64,000 nucleotides of DNA, taken from positions 248,001 through 312,000 of the forward strand of contig NZ_JAAGPI010000008.1 of the NCBI RefSeq assembly GCF_017104715.1. The letters run 5' to 3'. Below the pieces are notes generated by a model, which saw nothing but the letters and a program-made list of their open reading frames with translations, searched no databases and was not told where the DNA came from. Positions 35,300-43,352 of this stretch are shown here, piece after piece (the stretch's first letter is position 1; each line of letters opens with the position of its first letter). The DNA comes from Burkholderia sp. Ac-20365 (GTDB lineage: Bacteria > Pseudomonadota > Gammaproteobacteria > Burkholderiales > Burkholderiaceae). A program made the translations under genes and the position numbers.

Positions 35300-35749
35300 T
35301 CACCGCCTGGACTTCAAAACCTCCGCCATCCTCTCAATCGCGAGCACATACCCTTGCGTCCCGCACCCACAAATAACAGCCTCAGCGACAGCGGAAACAT
35401 AAGAGTGATGCCTGAACGCCTCACGTTTATGAACATTCGAGATATGCACCTCAATCACAGGCTTATCGATAGCAGACAATGCATCTGCAATTGCCACTGA
35501 CGTATGCGTATAAGCCGCAGGATTAAAAACAATCCCCTGCTGCGTCGTGCGCGCTTCATGAATCCAGTCGATCAGTTGATGTTCCGCATTCGACTGGCGA
35601 AAATCGATCGCAAGATCAAGCCGCTCACCTGCCTCGCGGCAGCGACGCGCAACGTCGTCGAGCGTTTCCGCTCCATAGATAGTCGGCTCCCGCGTGCCGA
35701 GCAGATTGAGATTCGGCCCATTCAGGACCAGCACCGACGCAGAACTCAT
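35300..35749 (-). CDS. aroQ: Type II 3-dehydroquinate dehydratase
   Basis: A 149-residue AroQ that dehydrates 3-dehydroquinate to 3-dehydroshikimate in the shikimate or quinate pathway, as a cytoplasmic dodecamer. Diagnostic segments are VLNGPNLNLLGTREPTIYG with R20 and catalytic Y25, QSNAEHQLIDWIHEA, FNPAAYTHTSVA and EVHISNVHKREAFRHHS. The ATG at 35749 gives the standard length; the 16-codon extension is not needed. No other aromatic pathway gene adjoins, so whether it is biosynthetic or catabolic is open. The 3' third is A/C-rich on the plus strand next to repeat R2. Confidence 0.92.
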   Translation of the reverse strand: MSSASVLVLNGPNLNLLGTREPTIYGAETLDDVARRCREAGERLDLAIDFRQSNAEHQLIDWIHEARTTQQGIVFNPAAYTHTSVAIADALSAIDKPVIEVHISNVHKREAFRHHSYVSAVAEAVICGCGTQGYVLAIERMAEVLKSRR

Positions 35750-36120
35750 GAACAAATACCCCACAATAGTGACTGCGCGCCGCGCAAAGAAAAACACACG
35801 TCAATGCACGTCATGCAACGAAAGCCGAAGTGTGCCCGTCATGCCGGCATGCGTCTTTTGGGGTTTTCACTAAATTTGTACGAACTAGTTAGTTTTATTA
35901 AAAAATACATAGCTATCCATCGAGCAAACAAGCTAACGAGGCGGCACATCAAACCCAAAAATCTGAACCCCACGCAGCATAAAAAAATCGTTCAACCGAC
36001 ACCGGATCACCCCGGCGCATGCCGGCCAAAACCCGGGCATATCGCTTGCACCGATATAATTTCCGAATGTTTTGCGGTTTCGCGCCGTCTCGCGCCCCGC
36101 CGCCAACCAGAAGGAGACTT
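35750..36120. other. Divergent intergenic region, aroQ / lipoprotein
   Basis: A 371-bp, partly AT-rich region containing a TetR-like palindrome around AACTAGTT (35883-35890) and a run of T and A at about 35893-35912. No protein-coding potential is evident. It presumably carries both promoters. Confidence 0.5.
35876..35897. promoter_or_regulatory. Candidate TetR-type operator upstream of aroQ
   Basis: The 8-bp palindrome AACTAGTT (35883-35890) lies within GTACGAACTAGTTAGTTT, an imperfect dyad of the size TetR regulators use. It is about 130 bp upstream of the aroQ ATG, in AT-rich DNA. A TetR gene lies on the far side of aroQ. Confidence 0.35.
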
Positions 36121-36459
36121 ATGAGGAAGCTAGCCGTCACCCTGTCCATCCCGGTGTTTCTCGCCGCGTGCGCGCAATATCAGGCGTCCCACAACCCGGA
36201 TGCCGGCGACCCGATGAAGGACAACATGACGAGTCGCCCCGTCAACGACGTCATCCAGTGCATGACGCAAGCAGCGGCAAAACACGATTCGCCTGTCAAG
36301 ACGACGCCCATCCCGCAAGGCCAGATGCTCGATTTCGGCGATTCCAATATCGTCAAGATCCGCGCCGACAACGGCGGCACGACGTTCCGCTACTACGCAG
36401 GCAAGCGCAGCACGTCGAACCTGTGGATCGAAGGCGCGAGCAAGGAATGCGCGCCCTGA
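36121..36459 (+). CDS. Putative lipoprotein of unknown function
   Basis: A 112-residue protein with a lipoprotein signal (MRKLAVTLSIPVFLAAC; lipobox LAAC, Cys17). The mature part contains NDVIQCMTQAAAKHDSPV and FGDSNIVKIRADNGGTTFRYYAGK and ends in a second Cys near the C-terminus, so an intramolecular disulfide (QC... with ...KECAP) is plausible. AAGGAGA precedes the ATG at 36121. I do not recognise a characterised family. Confidence 0.75.
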   Translation: MRKLAVTLSIPVFLAACAQYQASHNPDAGDPMKDNMTSRPVNDVIQCMTQAAAKHDSPVKTTPIPQGQMLDFGDSNIVKIRADNGGTTFRYYAGKRSTSNLWIEGASKECAP

Positions 36460-36605
36460 CGCCACCTGCGGGCATCGGCGTAACCACATGTAACAACTTT
36501 TGCGGTAACCGGAAAGGTTGTCGGCGGCTGGTTTAAGAATCGTTTAAGTCTTCGCCGTCACGATTCGTCTTTGACACTGACCTGCATTCGCCCAAGGTGC
36601 CAAAG

Positions 36606-36920
36606 ATGGATTACTACAAAGACCGCAACGACCTGACAACGCGCATCGCTGCCGACACCCCGGCCGCACCCGCGCAAGCCGCCGCCGCGAAAGCCGCGCC
36701 CGCAAAAATGACGACCATTCTCCGCCGGCTCCTGAGCCCGCACGAAATCGCAACGCTGCTGCTGTTGCTGCACGCGCCGATGGCTGCGTTCGCCAAGCCG
36801 GAGATCCCGACGCTCCAGGAGGCAGGACTCGTCGAAAGCATTGCCACGGATGCCGGCGAATCGCACATTCGCCTGACGCCGGAAGGCAACGCGATCCTGC
36901 GCGGTCTCGGCATCAAGTAA
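36606..36920 (+). CDS. Hypothetical protein
   Basis: A 104-residue protein with an alanine/proline-rich N-terminal stretch (about 18-36) followed by a compact domain with LSPHEIATLLLLLHAPMA, PEIPTLQEAGLVE and RLTPEGNAILRGLGIK. The latter part resembles a winged-helix end, inference only. The ATG at 36606 with AAGG eight bases before is preferred to a GTG three codons upstream. No close functional neighbour. Confidence 0.62.
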   Translation: MDYYKDRNDLTTRIAADTPAAPAQAAAAKAAPAKMTTILRRLLSPHEIATLLLLLHAPMAAFAKPEIPTLQEAGLVESIATDAGESHIRLTPEGNAILRGLGIK

Positions 36921-36989
36921 GGCATCCGTCGCCCGGACCGCGCATTTCGCGCGTCTCACCCGCTTACAGCGCCGTCCCGCGCTGCACAC

Positions 36990-37325
36990 CTACGCCTGCC
37001 ACACGGCATATCCCGCTTCACGCAAGCCGATCGCCAGTTCGACTTCCATGTCGCGCGCGCCTTCGTATGGCATCGGGTTGTAGACCTCGTATAGTTCCGG
37101 CACCAGCCGCAAGCCATAGTCGCGCACATAGCGATTCGACTGGATGCCCGCCTTGTGCCGGTCAAAGCGCAAATCCGGGTCCAGGCCCGTCATACCCACA
37201 TACACGCACGGCCGTTCGAACCGGTAATCGGGATTCGCGCGGCGAAAGCGCGCCTCGTTCCAGACGGTATCGTCGAGCGCAACCACGTAAACGTAGTAGC
37301 GGAGCTTTGCACGACGGATAGGCAT
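36990..37325 (-). CDS. Small GIY-YIG-like protein
   Basis: A 111-residue protein whose first half matches the GIY-YIG nuclease layout: YYVYVV (10-15), then VYVGMT (41-46) with R53 and H57 in DLRFDRHKAG. A C-terminal ELYEVYNPMPYEGARDMEVELAIGLREAGYAVWQ region could supply the metal-binding glutamate. Stand-alone domains of this kind are mostly uncharacterised; nuclease activity is not shown. The ATG at 37325 is chosen right before the conserved core. Confidence 0.62.
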   Translation of the reverse strand: MPIRRAKLRYYVYVVALDDTVWNEARFRRANPDYRFERPCVYVGMTGLDPDLRFDRHKAGIQSNRYVRDYGLRLVPELYEVYNPMPYEGARDMEVELAIGLREAGYAVWQA

Positions 37326-37418
37326 TGTTTTCTGCTGATCTTTGACTGGCTTGCGTCCGCCAACCGTGGCTGACCGCTGCATTTGCTTTTCGTTGCGCCC
37401 GCTGGCGGAGGTTGACGG

Positions 37419-38195
37419 TTAGTTGCGCGAGGTGCCGTGCAACAGCATCCGGTACTCGGTCGGCGTGACGCCGACGGTCGCCTTGAATTGCCGCGTGAAC
37501 GCGCTGTGGTCGGTGTAGCCGCACAGCGCGGCGACATCCGTGACCTTGTCGTGCGATACGAGCAAAGCCGTCGCTGCGTCGAGGCGCGTCTTCAGCAGCA
37601 CCTGACGCGGCGTCAGGTGAAACACCTTGTGAAAATACCGTTCGAGCTGCGCCACCGACATGTCGGCCATCGCGGCGAGCTGTTTCAGGTTCAGCGGCTG
37701 CACGTAGTTCTCTTGCAGATACTGCACCACCGTCGCGAGCCGGCTATACGCGGGATGACTGCTTTCATCCGCGCGCAGATCGCGCGAGATGCCCGCCAGC
37801 CCGACCACACGCCCGTCTGAGTCGCGCAACGGCTGCTTGCAGGTCAGACACCAGCCGGGCTGCCGGCCGGGATACAGATGCAGTTCGAGCTGATCGACCA
37901 TCTGGTTGCCGACGTGGATCACGGCCTTGTCCTGCGCCGTGTAGATACGGCCGAAGCGGCTCGGAAACACGTCCTCCGCCGTCTTGCCGAGCAGCTTCTC
38001 CTTCTCCTTGAAACCGCAGCGCGATACCAGCGTGCGATTGACGAGCGCATAGCGCGCCTGCGCGTCCTTCACGAAGAACACGATATCGGGCATCGCGTCG
38101 AAGACGGGTTCGAGCAGCGCGAAATGCGAGAGCATTCCGGCCAGCGACGCCTCGCCCGAATCGAGCGCGTCGAGCGTAGGTGCGAGCGTGTTCAT
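37419..38195 (-). CDS. PAS-AraC transcriptional regulator of the hydroxyproline cluster
   Basis: A 258-residue regulator with an N-terminal PAS domain (about 28-140; MPDIVFFVKDAQARYALVNRTLV and WCLTCKQPLRDSDGRVVGLAGISRDL) and a C-terminal AraC domain with two HTH motifs (about 160-250; GYTDHSAFTRQFKATVGVTPTEYR). It lies downstream of the D-hydroxyproline dehydrogenase genes on the same strand, 159 bp away. It is the natural candidate to bind the repeated 18-mer in the divergent region at 42065-42283. The ligand sensed by PAS is unknown. Confidence 0.85.
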   Translation of the reverse strand: MNTLAPTLDALDSGEASLAGMLSHFALLEPVFDAMPDIVFFVKDAQARYALVNRTLVSRCGFKEKEKLLGKTAEDVFPSRFGRIYTAQDKAVIHVGNQMVDQLELHLYPGRQPGWCLTCKQPLRDSDGRVVGLAGISRDLRADESSHPAYSRLATVVQYLQENYVQPLNLKQLAAMADMSVAQLERYFHKVFHLTPRQVLLKTRLDAATALLVSHDKVTDVAALCGYTDHSAFTRQFKATVGVTPTEYRMLLHGTSRN

Positions 38196-38354
38196 CGTGC
38201 GGGTTCCGTGCATGGGCTGCGAGGGGCGTGGAGTTGGCCCCGGCGTGCGTCCGCGGGGCTGATCGATTATAGGGCGGCGCGGAGTCGCCGAAAAAATCAC
38301 GCGTGATCGGATTCGCGTCCGGCCGTTTCCGGGCGACTGATGCGACTGATGGGA

Positions 38355-39653
38355 TCAATGCCCGGGCGGATCGGTATCGGCGTCGCCGGCGAGCATCAGC
38401 GTGCCGATCTGCGCCGGATGATTGGGCGGGCGAACCTGGGTCACGTCCCAGCCGAGCAACGCCTGCGCCGCACCGCCGCAGACGCGCCCCTGACACGCGC
38501 CCATTCCGCAGCGCGTATGCAGCTTCGCGTCGCGCCAGCTCGCATGCGCGCGGACCTCACCGACCGATACGTCTTCGCAACGGCATAGCAAGGTGTCGTC
38601 GGCGGGTAACTGGCGTGCGCGATCGCTCAACGCGAATGCCGAATCCACGCGTGCTGCGAAACGCTGCCAGCGCGCCCGTTCGCGCGTCAGTCGTTCAATC
38701 GTCTCGCCGCGCTCGATGCCAACAGCCGCCAGTCCCGCAATCCGCCCTTCCACGCGTGCCAGTTCCATTCCGCCGACGCCCGCGCATTCGCCCGCCGCGA
38801 AGATGTTATCGACGGATGTGCGCTGCGCGTCGTCGACAACGATCGCGTCGTCGGCGCGTGTCGCACAGCCCATCGCGCGCGCCAGCGTCGAGTTCGGCAC
38901 GAGGCCGTAGCCGCACGCGATGCGGTCGCAATCGAAGGTCTGCGTGCGCCCATCCGCGTGTTCGACGAGCGCTCGCTCGACGTGCCCGCTACCCTGCGCC
39001 GCGCGCACGACGCTCGATGTCAGATAGCGAAGCCCCGCGAAACCGCGCGTGAGTTGCGCGGCCTGCACGAGCTTTGCGGGCGTGGCGGCGAGCGACACAC
39101 CAAAACGCGCCACCAACGCGAACGATGTCTGTTCGACCACGGCCACGACCCGCGCGCCCGCCGCGCGGGCGGTCGCCAGCGACGCCAGCAACAACGGACC
39201 GCTGCCCGCGATGACGATGCGCTCGCCGCGCACAGGCACGCCGCCCTTGATGAGCGCCTGCAAACCGCCCGCGCCCGTCACGCCCGGCAACGTCCAGCCG
39301 GCAAAGGGCAGCAGTCGCTCGCGCGCGCCCGTGACGAGGATCAGGCGGTCGTAGCCGATGCGCGCTCCGCCCTGTTCCGCCGATTCGAGCAGCAGACGTT
39401 TGCCATCGAGCGGCGCAATGATCCGCGTCCCCGTCGCGAGCGTTACGTTGCCGCTCGCATCGATTCCATGCAGAAGCGCGGCCAGCGCACCGGGCGTTGG
39501 ATGCGCGGGACCGTTACGCCACACCTGGCCGCCCGCGCGCGGGTTGTCGTCGAGCACGGCAATGCGCGCGCCCGCGGCTGCCGCCTCGCGCGCCGCAGCA
39601 AGACCCGCCGGCCCCGCGCCCACGATGACGATATCGAAATGCTGGCCGTTCAT
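38355..39653 (-). CDS. D-hydroxyproline dehydrogenase, NAD(P)/FAD pyridine-nucleotide-type subunit
   Basis: A 432-residue flavoprotein of the kind found as the alpha subunit of heteromeric amino-acid dehydrogenases. The N-terminal FAD motif GAGPAG is at 12-17, a second dinucleotide motif follows in VIAGSGPLLLA, and a C-terminal BFD-like [2Fe-2S] domain has CRCEDVSVGE and RCGMGACQGRVC cysteines. In the 4-hydroxyproline pathway this class, together with a small 2Fe-2S subunit and a second FAD subunit, oxidises cis-4-hydroxy-D-proline. The ATG at 39653 overlaps the stop of the 2Fe-2S gene (ATGA). Confidence 0.82.
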   Translation of the reverse strand: MNGQHFDIVIVGAGPAGLAAAREAAAAGARIAVLDDNPRAGGQVWRNGPAHPTPGALAALLHGIDASGNVTLATGTRIIAPLDGKRLLLESAEQGGARIGYDRLILVTGARERLLPFAGWTLPGVTGAGGLQALIKGGVPVRGERIVIAGSGPLLLASLATARAAGARVVAVVEQTSFALVARFGVSLAATPAKLVQAAQLTRGFAGLRYLTSSVVRAAQGSGHVERALVEHADGRTQTFDCDRIACGYGLVPNSTLARAMGCATRADDAIVVDDAQRTSVDNIFAAGECAGVGGMELARVEGRIAGLAAVGIERGETIERLTRERARWQRFAARVDSAFALSDRARQLPADDTLLCRCEDVSVGEVRAHASWRDAKLHTRCGMGACQGRVCGGAAQALLGWDVTQVRPPNHPAQIGTLMLAGDADTDPPGH

Positions 39654-39934
39654 CGCGGCCTCGTCGTTTGCACGATCTGGCCGTCGCGACACAACGTCTG
39701 GCATGCGAGCACATGCATGCGTCCATCGACGCTCACGCGGCATTCCTGACACACACCCATTCCACACAACGGCGCGCGTCGTTCGCCGGTGACGGACAGG
39801 CGTGCGCCATATGCGCTCGCGCCGCAGACGGCGAGCGCAGCGGCAAGCGCAGCGGCAAGCGTCGCGCCTTGCTCGACTTCGACGGAAACACCGTCGATCG
39901 TGATGCGAACCCGGGAAAGCGCCGCTTCAGACAT
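39650..39934 (-). CDS. Small [2Fe-2S] ferredoxin-like subunit of D-hydroxyproline dehydrogenase
   Basis: A 94-residue ferredoxin-like protein with the cluster motif APLCGMGVCQEC and a distal Cys in VLACQT. It overlaps the genes on both sides by 4 and 8 bases, indicating translational coupling and fixed stoichiometry. The role is electron transfer between the two flavin subunits of the dehydrogenase. The ATG at 39934 gives the usual size for this subunit. Confidence 0.82.
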   Translation of the reverse strand: MSEAALSRVRITIDGVSVEVEQGATLAAALAAALAVCGASAYGARLSVTGERRAPLCGMGVCQECRVSVDGRMHVLACQTLCRDGQIVQTTRPR

Positions 39935-41054
39935 GACAGGCTCCGACTTCGAAACGCGCGGGCAGGAATGGATCGACAGCAATCTCAGCCGAGGTCTGCG
40001 TGATCTGTGCGGCAAGCAGTTTCGCGGTGGCGAGCGATGTCGTCACGCCCAGTCCCTCATGACCGACGGCGAGCCACACGCCGGACGCCGCGCCGCTCGC
40101 GGGACCGATCAACGGCAAGCCATCCGGCGATGCCGCGCGAAACCCCGTCCACGCGCGAATGCCATTGAGCGTCGGCAATTCGGGCAGATAGCGCGCCGCG
40201 CGTTGCAGCATCTGCGCGAGCACGGGCAGTTCGACGGCGGGATCGGTCGTGTCGAACTGGCGCGACGAGCCGATCAGCAGCTGCCCTGTCGGGCGCGGCT
40301 GCGCATTGAAAGCGACCGAGGTTCCCGTCGCGTGATGAGCGCTCTTGATATAGCCGAGTTCGAGCAGTTGATGGCGGATGAAACCAGGATAGCGGTCGGT
40401 GATCAGCAAGTGGCCTTTTTTGGGCTGCAATGGCAGGCCGAGCACGAGTTCGCGCGCCTGCAATCCGTTCGCGACGACCACATGCGCGCCGCCAATGCGC
40501 TCGCCATTCGACAGCGTGACCTGATGTTTGTCGACGGCTACCGCTTGCGCGTTCAGACGAAGATCGATCCGCGCCGCGCCCGGCGACTGCGTGAGCAGCC
40601 ATTGCGCGGCGGTCGGCGCATACACGATGCTGTCGTCTTCTATTAGCAGACCGCCCGCCATGCCCGGCGCGAGCGACGGCTCGCAATCGTAGAGCGCGTG
40701 CTCGTCCAGCATGTGCGCTGCGACGTCTTGCGCGGCGAACGCTAGCTGCATCGCGCGTGCGGCATCGAGTTCTTCGGCATCCTCCGCAACCCAGAGCGTG
40801 CCGCAGCGCGCGAAGGCGTCGCGCGTGCGCAACTGCGACGCAAGCGCGAGCCACAGGTCGCGCGAATAACGGCACAGCGCGAACTCCGCGGGCGAGTCGT
40901 TCATCACGACGATATGCCCCATGCCCGCCGCCGTCGCGCCGCCGCCGATACCGTGCGTGTCCAGCACAGTCACGCGGAGTCCGCGCACAGCCAGCTCCGC
41001 CGCGCACGCCGCACCGACGATGCCCGCGCCGACGACCACGACATCCGCCGTCAT
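39927..41054 (-). CDS. D-hydroxyproline dehydrogenase, FAD-dependent catalytic subunit
   Basis: A 375-residue DAO-family oxidoreductase. The FAD motif GAGIVG is near residues 9-14; ending segments WTGFRAASPDGLPLIGPAS and VGHEGLGVTTSLATAKLLA are typical of D-amino-acid/glycine oxidase-like proteins. It oxidises cis-4-hydroxy-D-proline to 1-pyrroline-4-hydroxy-2-carboxylate in this pathway context. The ATG at 41054 overlaps the epimerase stop (ATGA), and its end overlaps the ferredoxin subunit. Confidence 0.82.
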   Translation of the reverse strand: MTADVVVVGAGIVGAACAAELAVRGLRVTVLDTHGIGGGATAAGMGHIVVMNDSPAEFALCRYSRDLWLALASQLRTRDAFARCGTLWVAEDAEELDAARAMQLAFAAQDVAAHMLDEHALYDCEPSLAPGMAGGLLIEDDSIVYAPTAAQWLLTQSPGAARIDLRLNAQAVAVDKHQVTLSNGERIGGAHVVVANGLQARELVLGLPLQPKKGHLLITDRYPGFIRHQLLELGYIKSAHHATGTSVAFNAQPRPTGQLLIGSSRQFDTTDPAVELPVLAQMLQRAARYLPELPTLNGIRAWTGFRAASPDGLPLIGPASGAASGVWLAVGHEGLGVTTSLATAKLLAAQITQTSAEIAVDPFLPARFEVGACHV

Positions 41055-42007
41055 ACCGTGCGGATGCCCCATGCGAACGGATCGCGCTCGTCGAAGCACA
41101 GCCGGCTCTCGGCCATGATGTGCGCGTGGCCGGTGATGGTCGGGATCACAGTTGCGATGCCGTCCTGCGTGCCGCCTTGCGCATAACTCGCTTCGAACAC
41201 GCTGCCGATGACGCTCTCCTGCCGCCACACCTTGCCGGCGGCGAGCTTGCCGTCGGCGGCGAGGCACGCGACCTTCGCGCTCGTGCCCGTGCCGCACGGC
41301 GAGCGGTCATACGCGTTGCCGGGGCACAGCACGAAGCTGCGGCTGTCGAGGTCATCGCGCGAGCCCGGCCCGAACAGTTCGATGTGGTCGATCAACGCAC
41401 CGTTCGCACCCGTGATATCCGCAGCGATCAGCGCGTCGCGGATCGCCGAGCTGAAGTGCGTGAGTTCGGCAATGTTCGACGCGTCCAGTGAACGCCCATG
41501 GTCCGCGACAAGAAAAAACCAGTTGCCGCCCCACGCGATATCGCCCGTCAATGTACCGAAACCAGGCACGTCGACACTCACGTCCTTGCGATACCGGTAC
41601 GCGGGCACATTGCGCACCGACACGCTGAGATCGTCATTGAGCGTCGCCTCGACGATCCCGACGGGCGTGTCGATCAGATGCCGGCCCGGCCCGATGCGTC
41701 CCATATGCGCGAGCGACACGACGAGGCCGATCGTGCCGTGCCCGCACATGCCCAGGTAGCCGACGTTGTTGAAGAAGATGACGCCCGCCGCGCATTCTTT
41801 GTGATCCGGCTCGCACAACAGTGCGCCGACGACCACATCGGAGCCGCGCGGCTCGGTGACGATGCCCGCGCGCCAGTCGTCGTAGCGCGCGCGAAACGCG
41901 TCCAGACGTTGCGCGAGCGTGCCGTCGCCCAGTTCGGGGCCACCGGACACCACGAGGCGGGTCGGCTCACCGCCCGTGTGCGAATCGATCACGTTCAAGG
42001 TTTTCAT
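41051..42007 (-). CDS. 4-hydroxyproline 2-epimerase
   Basis: A 318-residue proline racemase-family enzyme that converts trans-4-hydroxy-L-proline to cis-4-hydroxy-D-proline, the first step of catabolism. Both catalytic cysteines are visible: C88 in GMCGHGTIG and C238 in DRSPCGTGTSA. This separates it from trans-3-hydroxyproline dehydratases, which lose one of them. IDSHTGGEPTR lies at the N-terminus. The start is taken at 42007; an ATG three codons earlier (42016) is possible. It is the first gene of the minus-strand operon, with the dehydrogenase subunits after it. Confidence 0.9.
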   Translation of the reverse strand: MKTLNVIDSHTGGEPTRLVVSGGPELGDGTLAQRLDAFRARYDDWRAGIVTEPRGSDVVVGALLCEPDHKECAAGVIFFNNVGYLGMCGHGTIGLVVSLAHMGRIGPGRHLIDTPVGIVEATLNDDLSVSVRNVPAYRYRKDVSVDVPGFGTLTGDIAWGGNWFFLVADHGRSLDASNIAELTHFSSAIRDALIAADITGANGALIDHIELFGPGSRDDLDSRSFVLCPGNAYDRSPCGTGTSAKVACLAADGKLAAGKVWRQESVIGSVFEASYAQGGTQDGIATVIPTITGHAHIMAESRLCFDERDPFAWGIRTV

Positions 42008-42064
42008 GTCGCCCATGGTAGAAACGCGGCCGCGCGCAGTCTTGAAGCGGCTGCGCGTGGATTA

Positions 42065-42082
42065 TGACGATTTCGGCATAGC
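42065..42082 (-). promoter_or_regulatory. Repeated 18-mer operator, epimerase side
   Basis: On the minus strand this reads GCTATGCCGAAATCGTCA and ends 57 bases before the epimerase ATG. A perfect second copy lies at 42266-42283 on the plus strand before the divergent deaminase gene. The identical 18-mer in the same orientation relative to both genes suggests a regulator site, probably for the PAS-AraC protein of the cluster. Confidence 0.7.
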
Positions 42083-42265
42083 TCACAACAAGTGGGACCG
42101 GCTCGCTCCGGGCCAGCCACCGGACTGCCCGCCTCGACGTGCCGTGCTCGCGTGCGATCTGAGCGAAGGTCGAATCAATTCAGCCGCGCTCGACAGCGAT
42201 ACGCCGCCCAAAACGGCCAACAAACATTGAAAGCATCGCAAATAATGGATTCCCCTCGCACAGAC

Positions 42266-42283
42266 GCTATGCCGAAATCGTCA
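42266..42283 (+). promoter_or_regulatory. Repeated 18-mer operator, deaminase side
   Basis: GCTATGCCGAAATCGTCA, the exact complement of 42065-42082, ends 82 bases before the GTG start at 42366. The 358-bp region 42008-42365 around these sites holds no gene. Confidence 0.7.
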
Positions 42284-42365
42284 CGCGAAACGCGCGATTC
42301 ACGCAAGACACCCGATTATTCCCTGCTTACACTGCACTCGACTCATCACTTTCAGGAGAGCAGTC

Positions 42366-43271
42366 GTGGCGCATATCTGGGAAGGCGTATTGCCCGCAGT
42401 CACCACCAAGTTCAACGCGGATTTCAGCATAGACCGCGCGGCGACGGGAAAGAACATCGAGGCGCAGATCGAAGCGGGCGTCGACGGCATCATCGTGTGC
42501 GGGTCGCTCGGCGAGGCGTCCACGCTTTCCCTCGATGAAAAGCTGCAGGTGCTCGACGTGGCCGTCGAGGCGTCGCGTGGCCGCGTGCCCGTGCTGCTGA
42601 CAATCGCCGAAAACAGCACGCTCGACGGCTGCCGCCAGGCGGAAGCGGGCGCAAAGCACGGTGCCGCTGGCTATATGGTGCTGCCGGGCCTGCGTTATCT
42701 GTCGGATCGCCGCGAGACGCTGAACCACTTCCGCATGGTCGCGAACGCCAGCCCGCTGCCGCTGATGATCTACAACAACCCGCTCGCGTATGGCGTCGAC
42801 ATGACGCCGGAGATGTTCGTCGAGATCGCCGACGAGAAGAAGATCGTCGCGATCAAGGAATCGTGCGGCGACGTGCGGCGCGTGACGGATCTGATCAACG
42901 AAGTCGGCGACCGCTACGCGATCCTGTGCGGCGTCGACAATCTGGCGATGGAAGCGATCCTGATGGGCGCGCACGGCTGGGTCGCGGGCCTCGTGTGCGC
43001 GTTTCCGCACGAGACGGTTGCAATCTACAAGTTGCTGAAGGCGGGACGGCTGGAGGAAGCGCGCGCGATTTACCGGTGGTTTGCGCCGCTGCTCGCGCTC
43101 GATGTGTCGGCCAAGCTGGTGCAGAACATCAAGCTGGCGGAAGCGATCGTTGGGCTCGGCACGGAGCCGGTGCGCCCGCCGCGTCTGCCGCTGGCCGGTG
43201 ACGAACGCAAGGCCGTCGAAGCATTGATCCGCCGGTCGATCGAAACGCGTCCGGCGCTGCCGAAGCTTTAA
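42366..43271 (+). CDS. 1-pyrroline-4-hydroxy-2-carboxylate deaminase (DapA/DHDPS family)
   Basis: A 301-residue class I aldolase-fold enzyme of the DapA superfamily. GSLGEASTLS (46-55), Y136 in YNNP and the Schiff-base K164 in VAIKES are present. In the hydroxyproline pathway this family deaminates 1-pyrroline-4-hydroxy-2-carboxylate to alpha-ketoglutarate semialdehyde. The GTG start at 42366 follows AGGAGA at 42353-42358. It is divergent from the epimerase operon. The semialdehyde dehydrogenase needed to finish the pathway is not adjacent. Confidence 0.86.
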   Translation: MAHIWEGVLPAVTTKFNADFSIDRAATGKNIEAQIEAGVDGIIVCGSLGEASTLSLDEKLQVLDVAVEASRGRVPVLLTIAENSTLDGCRQAEAGAKHGAAGYMVLPGLRYLSDRRETLNHFRMVANASPLPLMIYNNPLAYGVDMTPEMFVEIADEKKIVAIKESCGDVRRVTDLINEVGDRYAILCGVDNLAMEAILMGAHGWVAGLVCAFPHETVAIYKLLKAGRLEEARAIYRWFAPLLALDVSAKLVQNIKLAEAIVGLGTEPVRPPRLPLAGDERKAVEALIRRSIETRPALPKL

Positions 43272-43277
43272 GTACGC

Positions 43278-43312
43278 AAAAAAACGGCGGCTCCCTTCGT
43301 CTGGGAGCCGCC
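43278..43312 (-). terminator. Rho-independent terminator of the response-regulator gene
   Basis: A perfect 10-bp stem, GGCGGCTCCC (43286-43295) with GGGAGCCGCC (43303-43312), is followed on the minus strand by a T tract (plus-strand A run 43278-43284). It separates convergent genes and may also stop the deaminase transcript. Confidence 0.88.
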
Positions 43313-43352
43313 ATTGAGACGTTCACGCGTTGCGTGAGCGTAGACCATCTGC

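Noticed and set aside
35232..35300. Tandem hexamers in R2 considered as a CRISPR or satellite array
   Set aside because: Units are 6 bp with no spacers; they are the decayed A/C-rich end of the R element.
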